Below are positions 1 through 8,594 of a stretch of 64,000 nucleotides of DNA, piece after piece. The notes below the pieces were generated by a model. It was not told the DNA's origin. It did no database searches and worked only from the letters and a program-made list of their open reading frames with translations. The stretch comes from Fermentimonas sp. (GTDB lineage: Bacteria; Bacteroidota; Bacteroidia; Bacteroidales; Dysgonomonadaceae): positions 186,001 through 250,000 of the forward strand of contig JADMKP010000007.1 in NCBI GenBank assembly GCA_015478775.1. Direction: 5' to 3'. Every line of letters begins with the position of its first letter. Within the stretch, counting starts at the first letter, position 1. Position numbers and translations under genes: made by a program.

Positions 1-438
1 ACCACATGTATATTCATTAATCAGCTTCGTGAAAAAATTGGAGTTATGTTCGGTAACCCTGAAACAACAACAGGTGGTAATGCACTTAAATTTTACTCAT
101 CCGTTCGTCTTGATATAAGAGGAAACGGAACTCCAATTAAAGATGGTGAAACACAAATTGGCAGACCTACTCGTGTTAGAGTTGTTAAAAATAAAGTAGC
201 TCCTCCTTTCAGAAAAGCTGAGTTCGACATAATGTATGGCGAAGGTATTTCTCGTACAGGAGAAATAATAGATATGGGGTCGGAACTAGAAATTATAAAG
301 AAAAGTGGCTCTTGGTATAGTTATAAAGACACCAAACTTGGTCAGGGTAGAGATGCGGCTAAAATGGCTGTAAAGGATAACCCAGAATTGTATGAAGAGT
401 TGGAAAATCTTATTTATCAAGCACTAAAAGAGAAATAG
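1..438 (+). CDS. recA: Recombinase RecA, C-terminal part (5' end outside window)
   Basis: The reading frame is open from base 1, so the ATG at 46 in the ORF track is internal and the true start lies upstream of the window. The visible 145 residues match the end of the RecA core and its C-terminal domain: the loop L2 neighbourhood '[21 protein letters not shown]' (quoted in part: [16 protein letters not shown]), then '[16 protein letters not shown]', and the small C-terminal domain with the '[14 protein letters not shown]' stretch. RecA binds single-stranded DNA with ATP and drives strand exchange and LexA self-cleavage in the cytoplasm. A strong hairpin terminator follows directly, so this is the last gene of its transcript. 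Family assignment is close to certain; only the N-terminal half cannot be judged. Confidence 0.97.
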   Translation, partial: TTCIFINQLREKIGVMFGNPETTTGGNALKFYSSVRLDIRGNGTPIKDGETQIGRPTRVRVVKNKVAPPFRKAEFDIMYGEGISRTGEIIDMGSELEIIKKSGSWYSYKDTKLGQGRDAAKMAVKDNPELYEELENLIYQALKEK

Positions 439-449
439 TTTATTTATAT

Positions 450-485
450 AACGAGGTTACAAATTTGTAATCTCGTTTTTTTATT
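450..485 (+). terminator. Rho-independent terminator of recA
   Basis: Fourteen-base arms AACGAGGTTACAAA and TTTGTAATCTCGTT pair over their whole length with one G-T wobble, and a run of T follows. It starts 12 bases after the recA stop codon and precedes the next gene on the same strand. Confidence 0.88.
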
Positions 486-503
486 ACCAATAATATAACC
501 CAC

Positions 504-2492
504 ATGCAAAAGTACAGAAGTTTATCAAAATTAGAGATTGATGTCCTTGTATTTAATGGTTGTAGCTGCAAAGATTGGCAATTAATATCAGTAAAAGAGG
601 GATTTGAACCTCATTATATAAAAAATACCCAGTTCTCGGGTAAGATAGAGCTTGGAGTTTTTGAAAGAGAATTCACACTTGCCGGAGGAATAACAAAACA
701 TTCATGTATTGCTAATGCAGTAATTCATAACTGTACTATTGGAGATAATGTGGTAATTGAAAACATACAAAATTATATAGCAAATTATGATATTGGAAAT
801 AATTGCTTTATACAGAATGTTGATGTAATATTAGTGGAAGGCAAAACATCATTTGGCAATGGCGTAGAGGTTAATGTGTTAAATGAAACAGGAGGACGAG
901 AGGTGCTTATAAACGATAAGCTTTCGGCTCATTTTGCATATATCTATTCATTATACCGACATAGGCCAAAATTGATTGAAAGGATGAAAGATATCACTCT
1001 TTTTTATTGTGATAAACATGCATCTGAAAGAGGTGAGATAGGCGAAAACTGCATGATACTTAATGTAGGATATATAAAAAATGTACGTATTGGGCCATAC
1101 TGTAATATAACCGGGGCAATGAAACTAAAAAACGGAAGCATAAATAGTAACCAACATGCTCCGGTAAATATAGGTCGTAATGTAATTGCCAAAGACTTTA
1201 TAGTTTCTTCGGGATCAACGGTAGGCGGAGGTTCTTTTATAACCCGCTGTTTTATAGGTCAGGCATGCTATATTGATCATGGATATTCTGCCTCTGACTC
1301 ATTATTTTTCAGTAATTGTCATGGGGAAAATGGTGAGGCTTGTGCACTTTTTGCAGGTCCTTATACCGTAACTCATCATAAATCCACATTACTAATTGCA
1401 GGAATGTTCTCTTTTATGAACGCAGGATCGGGTTCAAACCAAAGCAATCATATGTATAAGCTTGGACCCATTCATCAGGGTATTATAGAAAGAGGAGCTA
1501 AAACAACCAGTAACTCATATATTTTATGGCCAGCCAAAGTGGGGGCTTTTTCACTTATATTGGGAAGACATTCACAGCATGCCGATACATCAAATCTTCC
1601 TTTCTCGTATCTAATTGAAAAAGACAACAGCACATATATAGCTCCTGGCGTAAACCTTAGAAGTGTGGGCACAATTAGAGATGCAAAAAAATGGCCTGAG
1701 AGAGATATGAGAAAAGACCCCGATAGATTGGATTGTATAAACTTCAATCTTCTGAGCCCTTATACAATTCAAAAAGTATTTGCTGGCATAGAGATACTTA
1801 AAAATTTGCAGTCTACTGCCGGCGAAACTTCTCAGATCTATACATTCCAGAGCTGTATAATTACGAATCACTCTCTTAAAAGAGGATTAAATTTATATGA
1901 AATTATTATTCATAAGTTTCTGGGTAATTCAATTATTAAAAGACTGGAAAAGACAAAATTTAAGAGTAATAAAGAAATAAGAGAAAGACTAAAAGTTGGG
2001 ACCTCGTTAGGATCGGGTGAATGGGTGGACCTCTCGGGACTAATAGCTCCTAAATCGGAGATTGATAATTTACTTGTTGAGATTGAAACTGGTAAAATAA
2101 CTAAACTAAAAGAAATAAATAACATATTTCACACACTTCATAATAATTATTACGAGAATGAATGGACATGGGCATGGGATAAAATACAATCTTTTTATAA
2201 TTTAAAGGTTGACGAAATAACTGCTGATGATATAATTAATATTGTAGAAAAATGGAAAGAGGCGGTTATTGGTTTAGATGAATTAATATATCAAGATGCA
2301 AAAAAAGAGTTCTCTTTATCTTTCAAAACTGGCTTTGGTGCTGATGGCAATATACAAGATAGGGCAATGGATTTTGAGTATGTAAGGGGTGCTTTTGACA
2401 ATAATCAGTTTGTAATAACCACACTTAAGCACATTGAAGAAAAAAAGAGATTGGGAAATGAACTAATAGAAAGAATAAAAAGTGTGACTTAA
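504..2492 (+). CDS. DUF4954 family protein, left-handed beta-helix (hexapeptide repeat) protein
   Basis: This 662-residue protein has long runs of hexapeptide-like repeats (for example IGDNVVIENI, IGNNCFIQNV, IGPYCNITGA, IGRNVIAKDF) typical of a left-handed parallel beta-helix as in sugar-nucleotide acyltransferases and pyrophosphorylases. Length and sequence style fit the DUF4954 family of Bacteroidetes, whose biochemical role is not established to my knowledge. The C-terminal third (from about residue 470) is charged and probably helical. No signal peptide or membrane segment is visible, so it is likely cytoplasmic. It sits after the recA terminator and 28 bases before cysE on the same strand, which suggests co-transcription with another beta-helix acetyltransferase. 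A nucleotide-sugar or acyl transfer role is only inferred. Confidence 0.75.
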   Translation: MQKYRSLSKLEIDVLVFNGCSCKDWQLISVKEGFEPHYIKNTQFSGKIELGVFEREFTLAGGITKHSCIANAVIHNCTIGDNVVIENIQNYIANYDIGNNCFIQNVDVILVEGKTSFGNGVEVNVLNETGGREVLINDKLSAHFAYIYSLYRHRPKLIERMKDITLFYCDKHASERGEIGENCMILNVGYIKNVRIGPYCNITGAMKLKNGSINSNQHAPVNIGRNVIAKDFIVSSGSTVGGGSFITRCFIGQACYIDHGYSASDSLFFSNCHGENGEACALFAGPYTVTHHKSTLLIAGMFSFMNAGSGSNQSNHMYKLGPIHQGIIERGAKTTSNSYILWPAKVGAFSLILGRHSQHADTSNLPFSYLIEKDNSTYIAPGVNLRSVGTIRDAKKWPERDMRKDPDRLDCINFNLLSPYTIQKVFAGIEILKNLQSTAGETSQIYTFQSCIITNHSLKRGLNLYEIIIHKFLGNSIIKRLEKTKFKSNKEIRERLKVGTSLGSGEWVDLSGLIAPKSEIDNLLVEIETGKITKLKEINNIFHTLHNNYYENEWTWAWDKIQSFYNLKVDEITADDIINIVEKWKEAVIGLDELIYQDAKKEFSLSFKTGFGADGNIQDRAMDFEYVRGAFDNNQFVITTLKHIEEKKRLGNELIERIKSVT

Positions 2493-2520
2493 TTTGCACT
2501 TTTTATAAAAGAAATAAAAT

Positions 2521-3342
2521 ATGACAGATAGAACAATTCAACTTATTCATGACTTTAAGCCAGAACCAGTTAATATCCCTTTTAATAAATGCGAACTAGA
2601 GGAAGCTGTTGAGGCGATATACACTTCTATGTTTCCGGTTTGTGAATGTAATGGCACTACAAATATAAGCAAGGAACTGTATAATGCTTTAGAAATATTA
2701 CATAAGAATATTATTCAACGAACCGATAAACCTACGGCTGATAGAGTTGTAGAGGGATTTATGGAAAGTTTGCCTAGTATGAGACATAGACTGTTTAAAG
2801 ATGCACAATGTTATGTTGCTTCAGATCCGGCAGCTAAATCTATTGAAGAGGTAATACTTACCTACCCTGGTTTTTTTGCATTAAGCATACATAGATTGGC
2901 ACACCTACTTCACAATCTTGGTAAGCCACTTATTGCTAGATATTTTTCCGAGTATGCACATTCAAAAGTAGGTATAGATATTCACCCAGCTGCCAAAATA
3001 GGAAAAAACCTTTTTATGGATCATGGAACAGGTATAGTAATTGGTGAAACTTGCGAGATTGGTGATAATGTTAAAATTTATCAGGGAGTAACTTTAGGTG
3101 CATTATATGTAGAGAAAAAGTTATCTGACGTAAAAAGACACCCAACTGTTGAAGACAATGTGGTTATTTATGCTAACGCTACGATACTTGGAGGTAAAAC
3201 TATAGTTGGGCACGACTCTATAATTGGAGGTGGAGCGTGGCTCACAAAGAGCATTATTCCTTATTCAAGGGTTTACAACTCAGTTGATGTAAAAATTCGT
3301 ACTGCTAAAGATTTTAATAGTCCTTTTGATTACGTAATATAA
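2521..3342 (+). CDS. cysE: Serine O-acetyltransferase (CysE/EpsC type)
   Basis: Transfers acetyl from acetyl-CoA to L-serine to give O-acetylserine, the first step of cysteine synthesis. The 273 residues show an N-terminal helical region (about 1-140) with the segment 'ALSIHRLAHLLH', then the beta-helix catalytic domain with 'GIDIHPAAKIGKN', 'MDHGTGIVIGETCEIG' and 'RHPTVEDNVVIYANA'. The His of DHGTG and the following Gly-rich turns are the conserved active-site region of SATs. The protein ends shortly after the beta-helix. It follows the DUF4954 gene by 28 bases. No cysteine synthase gene is next to it; downstream is mfd on the other strand. Confidence 0.92.
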   Translation: MTDRTIQLIHDFKPEPVNIPFNKCELEEAVEAIYTSMFPVCECNGTTNISKELYNALEILHKNIIQRTDKPTADRVVEGFMESLPSMRHRLFKDAQCYVASDPAAKSIEEVILTYPGFFALSIHRLAHLLHNLGKPLIARYFSEYAHSKVGIDIHPAAKIGKNLFMDHGTGIVIGETCEIGDNVKIYQGVTLGALYVEKKLSDVKRHPTVEDNVVIYANATILGGKTIVGHDSIIGGGAWLTKSIIPYSRVYNSVDVKIRTAKDFNSPFDYVI

Positions 3343-3393
3343 TTGCTTTTTACTTATTAAATTTATAAGCTTATATCCGCTTATAACAAGCTT

Positions 3394-6300
3394 TTATATT
3401 GATTGCAGCAAGGCAACTGCAGTTTCTACTGTATCTACATTTTTAATTACAAGAGAACGTTTTTGTCCAACTTCTCGTAATTTACAGTTGCGAGGGTTGG
3501 ACTGAACATAATTCAGCAACCTCTCAAAAGCGGGAGACATATAATAAGGAGAGTCTGCATCTGAAATAAGATTTAGCGATATTTGCCCATTTTTGAGAAC
3601 CACCTTTTCTATACCCAGAGGTTTAGCTAAGCGCCTTAATCTTACAATTCGAATCAACTCTTTAGCTTGATGAGGAATCTTGCCAAAACGATCTTCTATT
3701 CGATTTGTGAAATTTATAATTTCAGTTTCAGTCTCCATTTCATCAAGCTCACGATAAATAGCCACCCTTTCTGCATCATTTGGAATATACATCACTGGAA
3801 ACATAAGCTCCAAGTCGCTCTCTACATGTACATCATCTACAAATTCCTCTGTATCGCTTTTTGATGCCAGTTCATCTTTATATAGATCAGAAAACTCATC
3901 TTTTCTGAGTTCTTGTACAGCTTCATTAAGAATCTTTCTATAAGTCTCATAGCCCAAATCGGCTATAAAACCACTCTGCTCTGCACCCAATAAATTACCC
4001 GCTCCACGGATATCTAAATCGTGCATAGCAATATTAAGTCCACTACCCAATTCTGCAAAATTTTCAATTGCCTGCAGTCTCCTTCTTGAATCGGTGCTAA
4101 GTGTATATAGAGGAGGAGCCAACAGGTAGCAAAAAGCTTTTCTATTACTTCTCCCCACCCTACCTCGCAACTGATGCAAATCGCTTAATCCAAAATTCTG
4201 AGCATCGATTACAATAATTGTATTTACATTTGGCATATCTATACCCGACTCAATTATTGTTGTAGCAATTAGTACATCTTGCTCATGATTCATAAAATCA
4301 GTTATAACACCTTCCAGCTTCTTTGCATCCATTTGTCCATGGCCTACTGCTACCTTAATACCTGGTATCTCTCTTAATAAAAGAGACTCTAATTCGTAAA
4401 TATTCTGAATTCTATTATTAACTATAAAAGCCTGACCGTTTCTGCTTATTTCAAAATTGATAGCATCACGGATAATTTCCAAATCAAAAGTATGAACTTC
4501 TGTCTGTATTGGATAACGATTAGGAGGGGGTGTGTTGATAATTGACAAATCACGCGAGCCCATAAGTGAAAATTGTAATGTACGTGGTATAGGTGTAGCA
4601 GTCATAGTTAATGTATCAACATTTATCTTCATCTGCTTTAATTTCTCCTTGGTAGATACTCCAAATTTCTGCTCCTCATCAATTATAAGTAGTCCCAAAT
4701 CTTTAAACTTAACATCTTTGCTTACTATACGATGAGTACCTATAAGTATATCTATTTTACCATTTTGTAAATCTTCCAGTATTTCCTTTTGCTCTTTTGT
4801 TGTTCTTACTCTGCTCAGATAATCAACTCTAACCGGAAAGTTATCTAGTCTGCCACTAAAGGTATGGTAGTGTTGAGTAGCTAATACTGTTGTAGGCACC
4901 AGCACAGCTGTTTGTTTTCCATCTGTGGCTGCTTTAAACGCAGCTCTAATAGCGATCTCTGTTTTGCCAAATCCTACATCACCACACACAAGCCTGTCCA
5001 TTGGTTGTTCAATCTGCATATCAGATTTAATATCGCGAGTAGCTTTTACTTGATCTGGGGTATCCTCATACATAAAAGAAGCCTCCAACTCGGTCTGAAG
5101 GTAAGTATCGCTTGAATATGCAAATCCTTTCTCTTGCTGCCTTTCGGCATAAAGTTTTATTAAATCACGAGCTATATCCTTTAACTTGGATTTAGTTTTC
5201 GCTTTAACACGCTCCCATGCACCTGATCCTAGCTTGTTTAACTTTGGCGATTCTCCCTCCTTGCCCTTATATTTAGAAACTTTATGCAATGCGTGAATAG
5301 ATACAAAAACTGCATCATTGTTATGATATGTCAACTTTATCACTTCCTGAACCTTATCTCCTATTGGTAGTCTCACAAGTCCTACGAATTTTCCAATTCC
5401 GTGATCCATGTGCACAACATAATCGCCTGTTTGAAGTTGATTTAACTCTTTTAGAGTAAGTGCAACTTTTCCTGAACGCGCTTTGTCTGATTTGAGATTG
5501 TATTTATGAAACCTATCAAAAATTTGATGATCAGTAAAACAGCATATTTTTGTTGTTGCATCCGAAAACCCCTCATGTAAAGTTTTATTGACAGGTATAA
5601 ATGGAATAGAATCGTTTCTGTCTTCAAAGATATGAAACAGTCGCTTCTGCTGCTTCTCGCTATCACTAAGTATATAAATTGTATATCCCTCATCCATAAA
5701 CTGATGTAGGGAGTCTGATAATAAATCAAAATTCTTATGATAGAGGGGTTGCGGTGAAGTTTTAAAATTTACTACAGCATTGGGGGTATCAATAAACTTA
5801 GTATCAAATCGAAGCTGAGTAAACTTACTTAAAGCAACAGAGAACTCTTTGCGCGATAGGAAATCAGCTTTTGTATATTCTACATTTTCACTATCAATAT
5901 CTATACGAAGTTCGTCTTCATTTAAAGATTCAATACGAGTTAATACCCATTGCATATCCTCTATTCCTAGTATAGAATTGCTGGGAAGTGATGAGAAGAG
6001 AGATGAATTCCTTGAACTATTATTAGATAGCTCAGGTACAATTCTTATATCATTAAACTTTTTTATTGAGAGCTGTGATTCCATATCGAAGTTTCGAATA
6101 GACTCTACCTCGTCTCCAAAGAAATCAATGCGAAATGGAAATTCGGATGAATATGAGAAAAGGTCTAGAATACTACCACGTTGGGCGTACTGACCAGGTT
6201 CATACACATAATCTACATATCTGAAATTATAGCTGTCGAGCACTTCACTTACAAATGAAGAGTCTATTTGCTCACCCACTGATATTGTTAAAGTATGTTC

Positions 6301-6726
6301 TTTTAAATGCTCGCTGGAAACTGTTTTTTCTATCAATGCATCGGGATAACTAACAATTATAAGTGAAGTGTTATTTTCTTGAAGACGACTTAATACAGAG
6401 GTTCTTAGCACCTCATTTGCAGCGTCTAACTGACCATATTTTGCTGATCTTTTGTATGCTGAAGGAAAATATAATACATCTATTGATCCAATAATCTGGG
6501 TAATATCATGGTAAAAATATCCGGCAGATTCTGCATCATTTAATATATATAGATATGTTTGTGGACTCTTTTTTAATAACGAAGTGGCTAATAAAGAACG
6601 CGAAGAACCCTGCAAACCCTTTACTGATATAATATCTACTTTTTTTAGTAAAGAATCTACAGCTGTTATATCGGGGTTTTTCTCAACCCTCTCTAAAAGA
6701 TCTTTAATTTCTATCGATTTAACCAT
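3394..6726 (-). CDS. mfd: Transcription-repair coupling factor Mfd
   Basis: A superfamily 2 DNA translocase that removes RNA polymerase stalled at lesions and recruits UvrA. The 1110 residues match the normal family length. In order: UvrB-like N-terminal part with 'QYAQRGSILDLF', the RNA-polymerase interacting domain around 'LQTGDYVVHMDHGIGKF', the helicase motor with Walker A 'GDVGFGKTE', motif II 'IDEEQKFG', 'TMTATPIPRTL' and 'QLRGRVGRS', then the C-terminal TRCF domain. It is transcribed divergently from the glycogen genes with a TAACTTTG -7 box just upstream, and ends about 50 bases from cysE, which is convergent with it. All key motifs are intact. Confidence 0.97.
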   Translation of the reverse strand: MVKSIEIKDLLERVEKNPDITAVDSLLKKVDIISVKGLQGSSRSLLATSLLKKSPQTYLYILNDAESAGYFYHDITQIIGSIDVLYFPSAYKRSAKYGQLDAANEVLRTSVLSRLQENNTSLIIVSYPDALIEKTVSSEHLKEHTLTISVGEQIDSSFVSEVLDSYNFRYVDYVYEPGQYAQRGSILDLFSYSSEFPFRIDFFGDEVESIRNFDMESQLSIKKFNDIRIVPELSNNSSRNSSLFSSLPSNSILGIEDMQWVLTRIESLNEDELRIDIDSENVEYTKADFLSRKEFSVALSKFTQLRFDTKFIDTPNAVVNFKTSPQPLYHKNFDLLSDSLHQFMDEGYTIYILSDSEKQQKRLFHIFEDRNDSIPFIPVNKTLHEGFSDATTKICCFTDHQIFDRFHKYNLKSDKARSGKVALTLKELNQLQTGDYVVHMDHGIGKFVGLVRLPIGDKVQEVIKLTYHNNDAVFVSIHALHKVSKYKGKEGESPKLNKLGSGAWERVKAKTKSKLKDIARDLIKLYAERQQEKGFAYSSDTYLQTELEASFMYEDTPDQVKATRDIKSDMQIEQPMDRLVCGDVGFGKTEIAIRAAFKAATDGKQTAVLVPTTVLATQHYHTFSGRLDNFPVRVDYLSRVRTTKEQKEILEDLQNGKIDILIGTHRIVSKDVKFKDLGLLIIDEEQKFGVSTKEKLKQMKINVDTLTMTATPIPRTLQFSLMGSRDLSIINTPPPNRYPIQTEVHTFDLEIIRDAINFEISRNGQAFIVNNRIQNIYELESLLLREIPGIKVAVGHGQMDAKKLEGVITDFMNHEQDVLIATTIIESGIDMPNVNTIIVIDAQNFGLSDLHQLRGRVGRSNRKAFCYLLAPPLYTLSTDSRRRLQAIENFAELGSGLNIAMHDLDIRGAGNLLGAEQSGFIADLGYETYRKILNEAVQELRKDEFSDLYKDELASKSDTEEFVDDVHVESDLELMFPVMYIPNDAERVAIYRELDEMETETEIINFTNRIEDRFGKIPHQAKELIRIVRLRRLAKPLGIEKVVLKNGQISLNLISDADSPYYMSPAFERLLNYVQSNPRNCKLREVGQKRSLVIKNVDTVETAVALLQSI

Positions 6727-6739
6727 TTTATTGAATATA

Positions 6740-6747
6740 CAAAGTTA
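6740..6747 (-). promoter_or_regulatory. Bacteroidetes -7 box for mfd
   Basis: On the minus strand the bases read TAACTTTG, matching TAnnTTTG, 13 bases before the mfd start codon. No good TTTG -33 element is present. It lies back to back with the -7 box of the glycogen synthase gene. Confidence 0.5.
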
Positions 6748-6761
6748 GCTTATTTTTTTAT

Positions 6762-6769
6762 TATCTTTG
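6762..6769 (+). promoter_or_regulatory. Bacteroidetes -7 box for the glycogen synthase gene
   Basis: TATCTTTG fits TAnnTTTG exactly and ends 27 bases before the ATG at 6797. A clear -33 TTTG is not seen, so the call rests on the -7 box and its position. Confidence 0.5.
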
Positions 6770-6796
6770 TTCCGTTGACAACAGAATTATATTATT

Positions 6797-8509
6797 ATGC
6801 AAATAGAGGCAAAGTATACACCCGACTATATTTTTGAAAGTAGCTGGGAGGTTTGCAATAAAGTTGGCGGTATTTACACCGTACTTTCTACACGGGCTAG
6901 CTCATTACAGAAACTACATAAAGATCAGATATTTTTTGTGGGTCCCGACTTATGGGGACAAAAGGAGAGTCCTTGGTTTAAGGAAGATAAAGATTTATAT
7001 CCTGAATGGATAAATCACGCATTACTATCACAAAAACTGCAAATAAGAGCAGGAAGATGGGATGTGCCCGGAGAGCCAATCGTGTTTTTGATTAAGTTCG
7101 AGCAATTTATGGATAAGCATAACGAGTTATACACTAAAATGTGGCAAGACTTTGAAGTGGATTCCTTAGACTCGTATGGCGATTATCAGGAGTCGACAAT
7201 GTTTGCTTATGCAACTGGTTTATTAATAGAGAGTTTCTATCGTTTTCATCGTTTGGAATCATACAATGTAATAGCTCATTATAATGAATGGATGTTGGGA
7301 GCGGGTGCACTTTACATTAAGAAATTTGTACCCAAGATAGCAACTATGTTTACAACACACGCAACCACTATTGGCCGCTCTATTGCTGGTAATAATTTAC
7401 CTTTATACAGTAACCTTAGCGAATATAATGGTGATCAAATGGCACGTCAATTAAATGTTTCTGCCAAACACTCTATTGAAAAAGTTGTAGCAAAAAACGT
7501 AGATTGCTTTACTACAGTCAGCGATATTACATCTGAAGAAAGTGCTCAACTTCTTCAAAGACGACCCGATGTAGTAACCCCCAATGGATTTGAAAAAGAC
7601 TTTATTCCTAAAGGGTTAAAATACAAAAGAGCGCATAACAAAGCACGAAAAGCTTTATTGAATTTAGCTGAAAAGACTATAGGCCATACAGCGCATAACG
7701 ATGCCTTGTTAGTGGGTATAAGTGGAAGATATGAATATAAGAATAAAGGTATTGATGTATTTATAGATTCAATGAAGCATCTTCTAAGCTTAACTGAGCT
7801 CACAAGAGATATCATTGCCTTTATTATGGTTCCTGCTTGGATTAAAGGCCCAAGGAAAGATTTACAACAATTGCTATCCAATAATAATTCTAACGATCCT
7901 TTATCTTTACAAGATAATGTATATGCAAATTCATATCCGTTTGTAACACATCAATTGATTGAACCTGAGCATGACAGAGTTGTAAATCATGTAAGACATT
8001 GTGGGTTTCAAAACCGACCAGAAGATAGAGTGAAGATTATTTTTGTTCCTTCTTATCTAAATGGAGATGATGGCATATTTAATATGGATTATTATGACCT
8101 TTTAATTGGACTCGATATGTCTGTTTTCCCATCATATTACGAACCCTGGGGCTATACTCCTCATGAAAGTGTAGCTTTTGCTATTCCCACTATTACAACT
8201 TCACTATCAGGTTTTGGTACCTGGGCAAGAAAAGAAGGTGATTTCAAATCGGGATTAGATGATGGAATAGAAGTGATATATAGAAATGATTTTAATTATA
8301 ATGAGGTGGTTGTAGAGTTGGCATCTTTAATATTCGACTTCTCGCTAAAAAGTGCTGACCAGATATCAATTTTAAAAGATAGAGCTGCTGAGTTGTCTGA
8401 TAAAGCAGACTGGGCGCATTTTATCCAATACTACAAGGAAGCTTATGGCAAAGCATTGCATAACTCATTTGTTAGATTATCTAAACCCTATAAACTAAAG
8501 TCGGATTAA
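6797..8509 (+). CDS. Glycogen synthase, GT3 (eukaryote-like) family
   Basis: Builds alpha-1,4-glucan from a nucleotide-glucose donor. The N-terminus 'FESSWEVCNKVGGIYTV' is the hallmark of GT3 glycogen synthases (human and yeast GYS type), rather than the KTGGL motif of bacterial GT5 GlgA. Further GT3 landmarks are 'AHYNEWMLGAG', 'TTHATTIGRSIAG', 'VTPNGFEKDF' and near the end 'FPSYYEPWGYTPHES', which carries the conserved catalytic glutamates of the GT-B C-terminal domain. At 570 residues it is shorter than eukaryotic enzymes, as usual in Bacteroidetes. It is followed by an alpha-glucan phosphorylase on the same strand, making a synthesis and breakdown pair. The donor (UDP- or ADP-glucose) cannot be told from sequence. 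Confidence 0.92.
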   Translation: MQIEAKYTPDYIFESSWEVCNKVGGIYTVLSTRASSLQKLHKDQIFFVGPDLWGQKESPWFKEDKDLYPEWINHALLSQKLQIRAGRWDVPGEPIVFLIKFEQFMDKHNELYTKMWQDFEVDSLDSYGDYQESTMFAYATGLLIESFYRFHRLESYNVIAHYNEWMLGAGALYIKKFVPKIATMFTTHATTIGRSIAGNNLPLYSNLSEYNGDQMARQLNVSAKHSIEKVVAKNVDCFTTVSDITSEESAQLLQRRPDVVTPNGFEKDFIPKGLKYKRAHNKARKALLNLAEKTIGHTAHNDALLVGISGRYEYKNKGIDVFIDSMKHLLSLTELTRDIIAFIMVPAWIKGPRKDLQQLLSNNNSNDPLSLQDNVYANSYPFVTHQLIEPEHDRVVNHVRHCGFQNRPEDRVKIIFVPSYLNGDDGIFNMDYYDLLIGLDMSVFPSYYEPWGYTPHESVAFAIPTITTSLSGFGTWARKEGDFKSGLDDGIEVIYRNDFNYNEVVVELASLIFDFSLKSADQISILKDRAAELSDKADWAHFIQYYKEAYGKALHNSFVRLSKPYKLKSD

Positions 8510-8515
8510 AAACGT

Positions 8516-8523
8516 TATATTTG
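8516..8523 (+). promoter_or_regulatory. Candidate -7 box of the glucan phosphorylase gene, inside an inverted repeat
   Basis: TATATTTG fits TAnnTTTG and lies about 70 bases before the phosphorylase ATG. It is flanked by the inverted repeat AAACGT (8510-8515) and ACGTTT (8526-8531), so a regulator could cover it. No -33 TTTG is seen. Confidence 0.4.
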
Positions 8524-8594
8524 CCACGTTTATTGTTTTATTGTTTAGAGAGTTATCTACTACAATCAAAAAATATTAATTTAAACGAATAGTA

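Noticed and set aside
3364-3396. Hairpin TATAAGC/GCTTATA between cysE and mfd as a terminator
   Set aside because: Seven A/T-rich pairs, an eight-base loop and no clean T-run on either strand; too weak to call.
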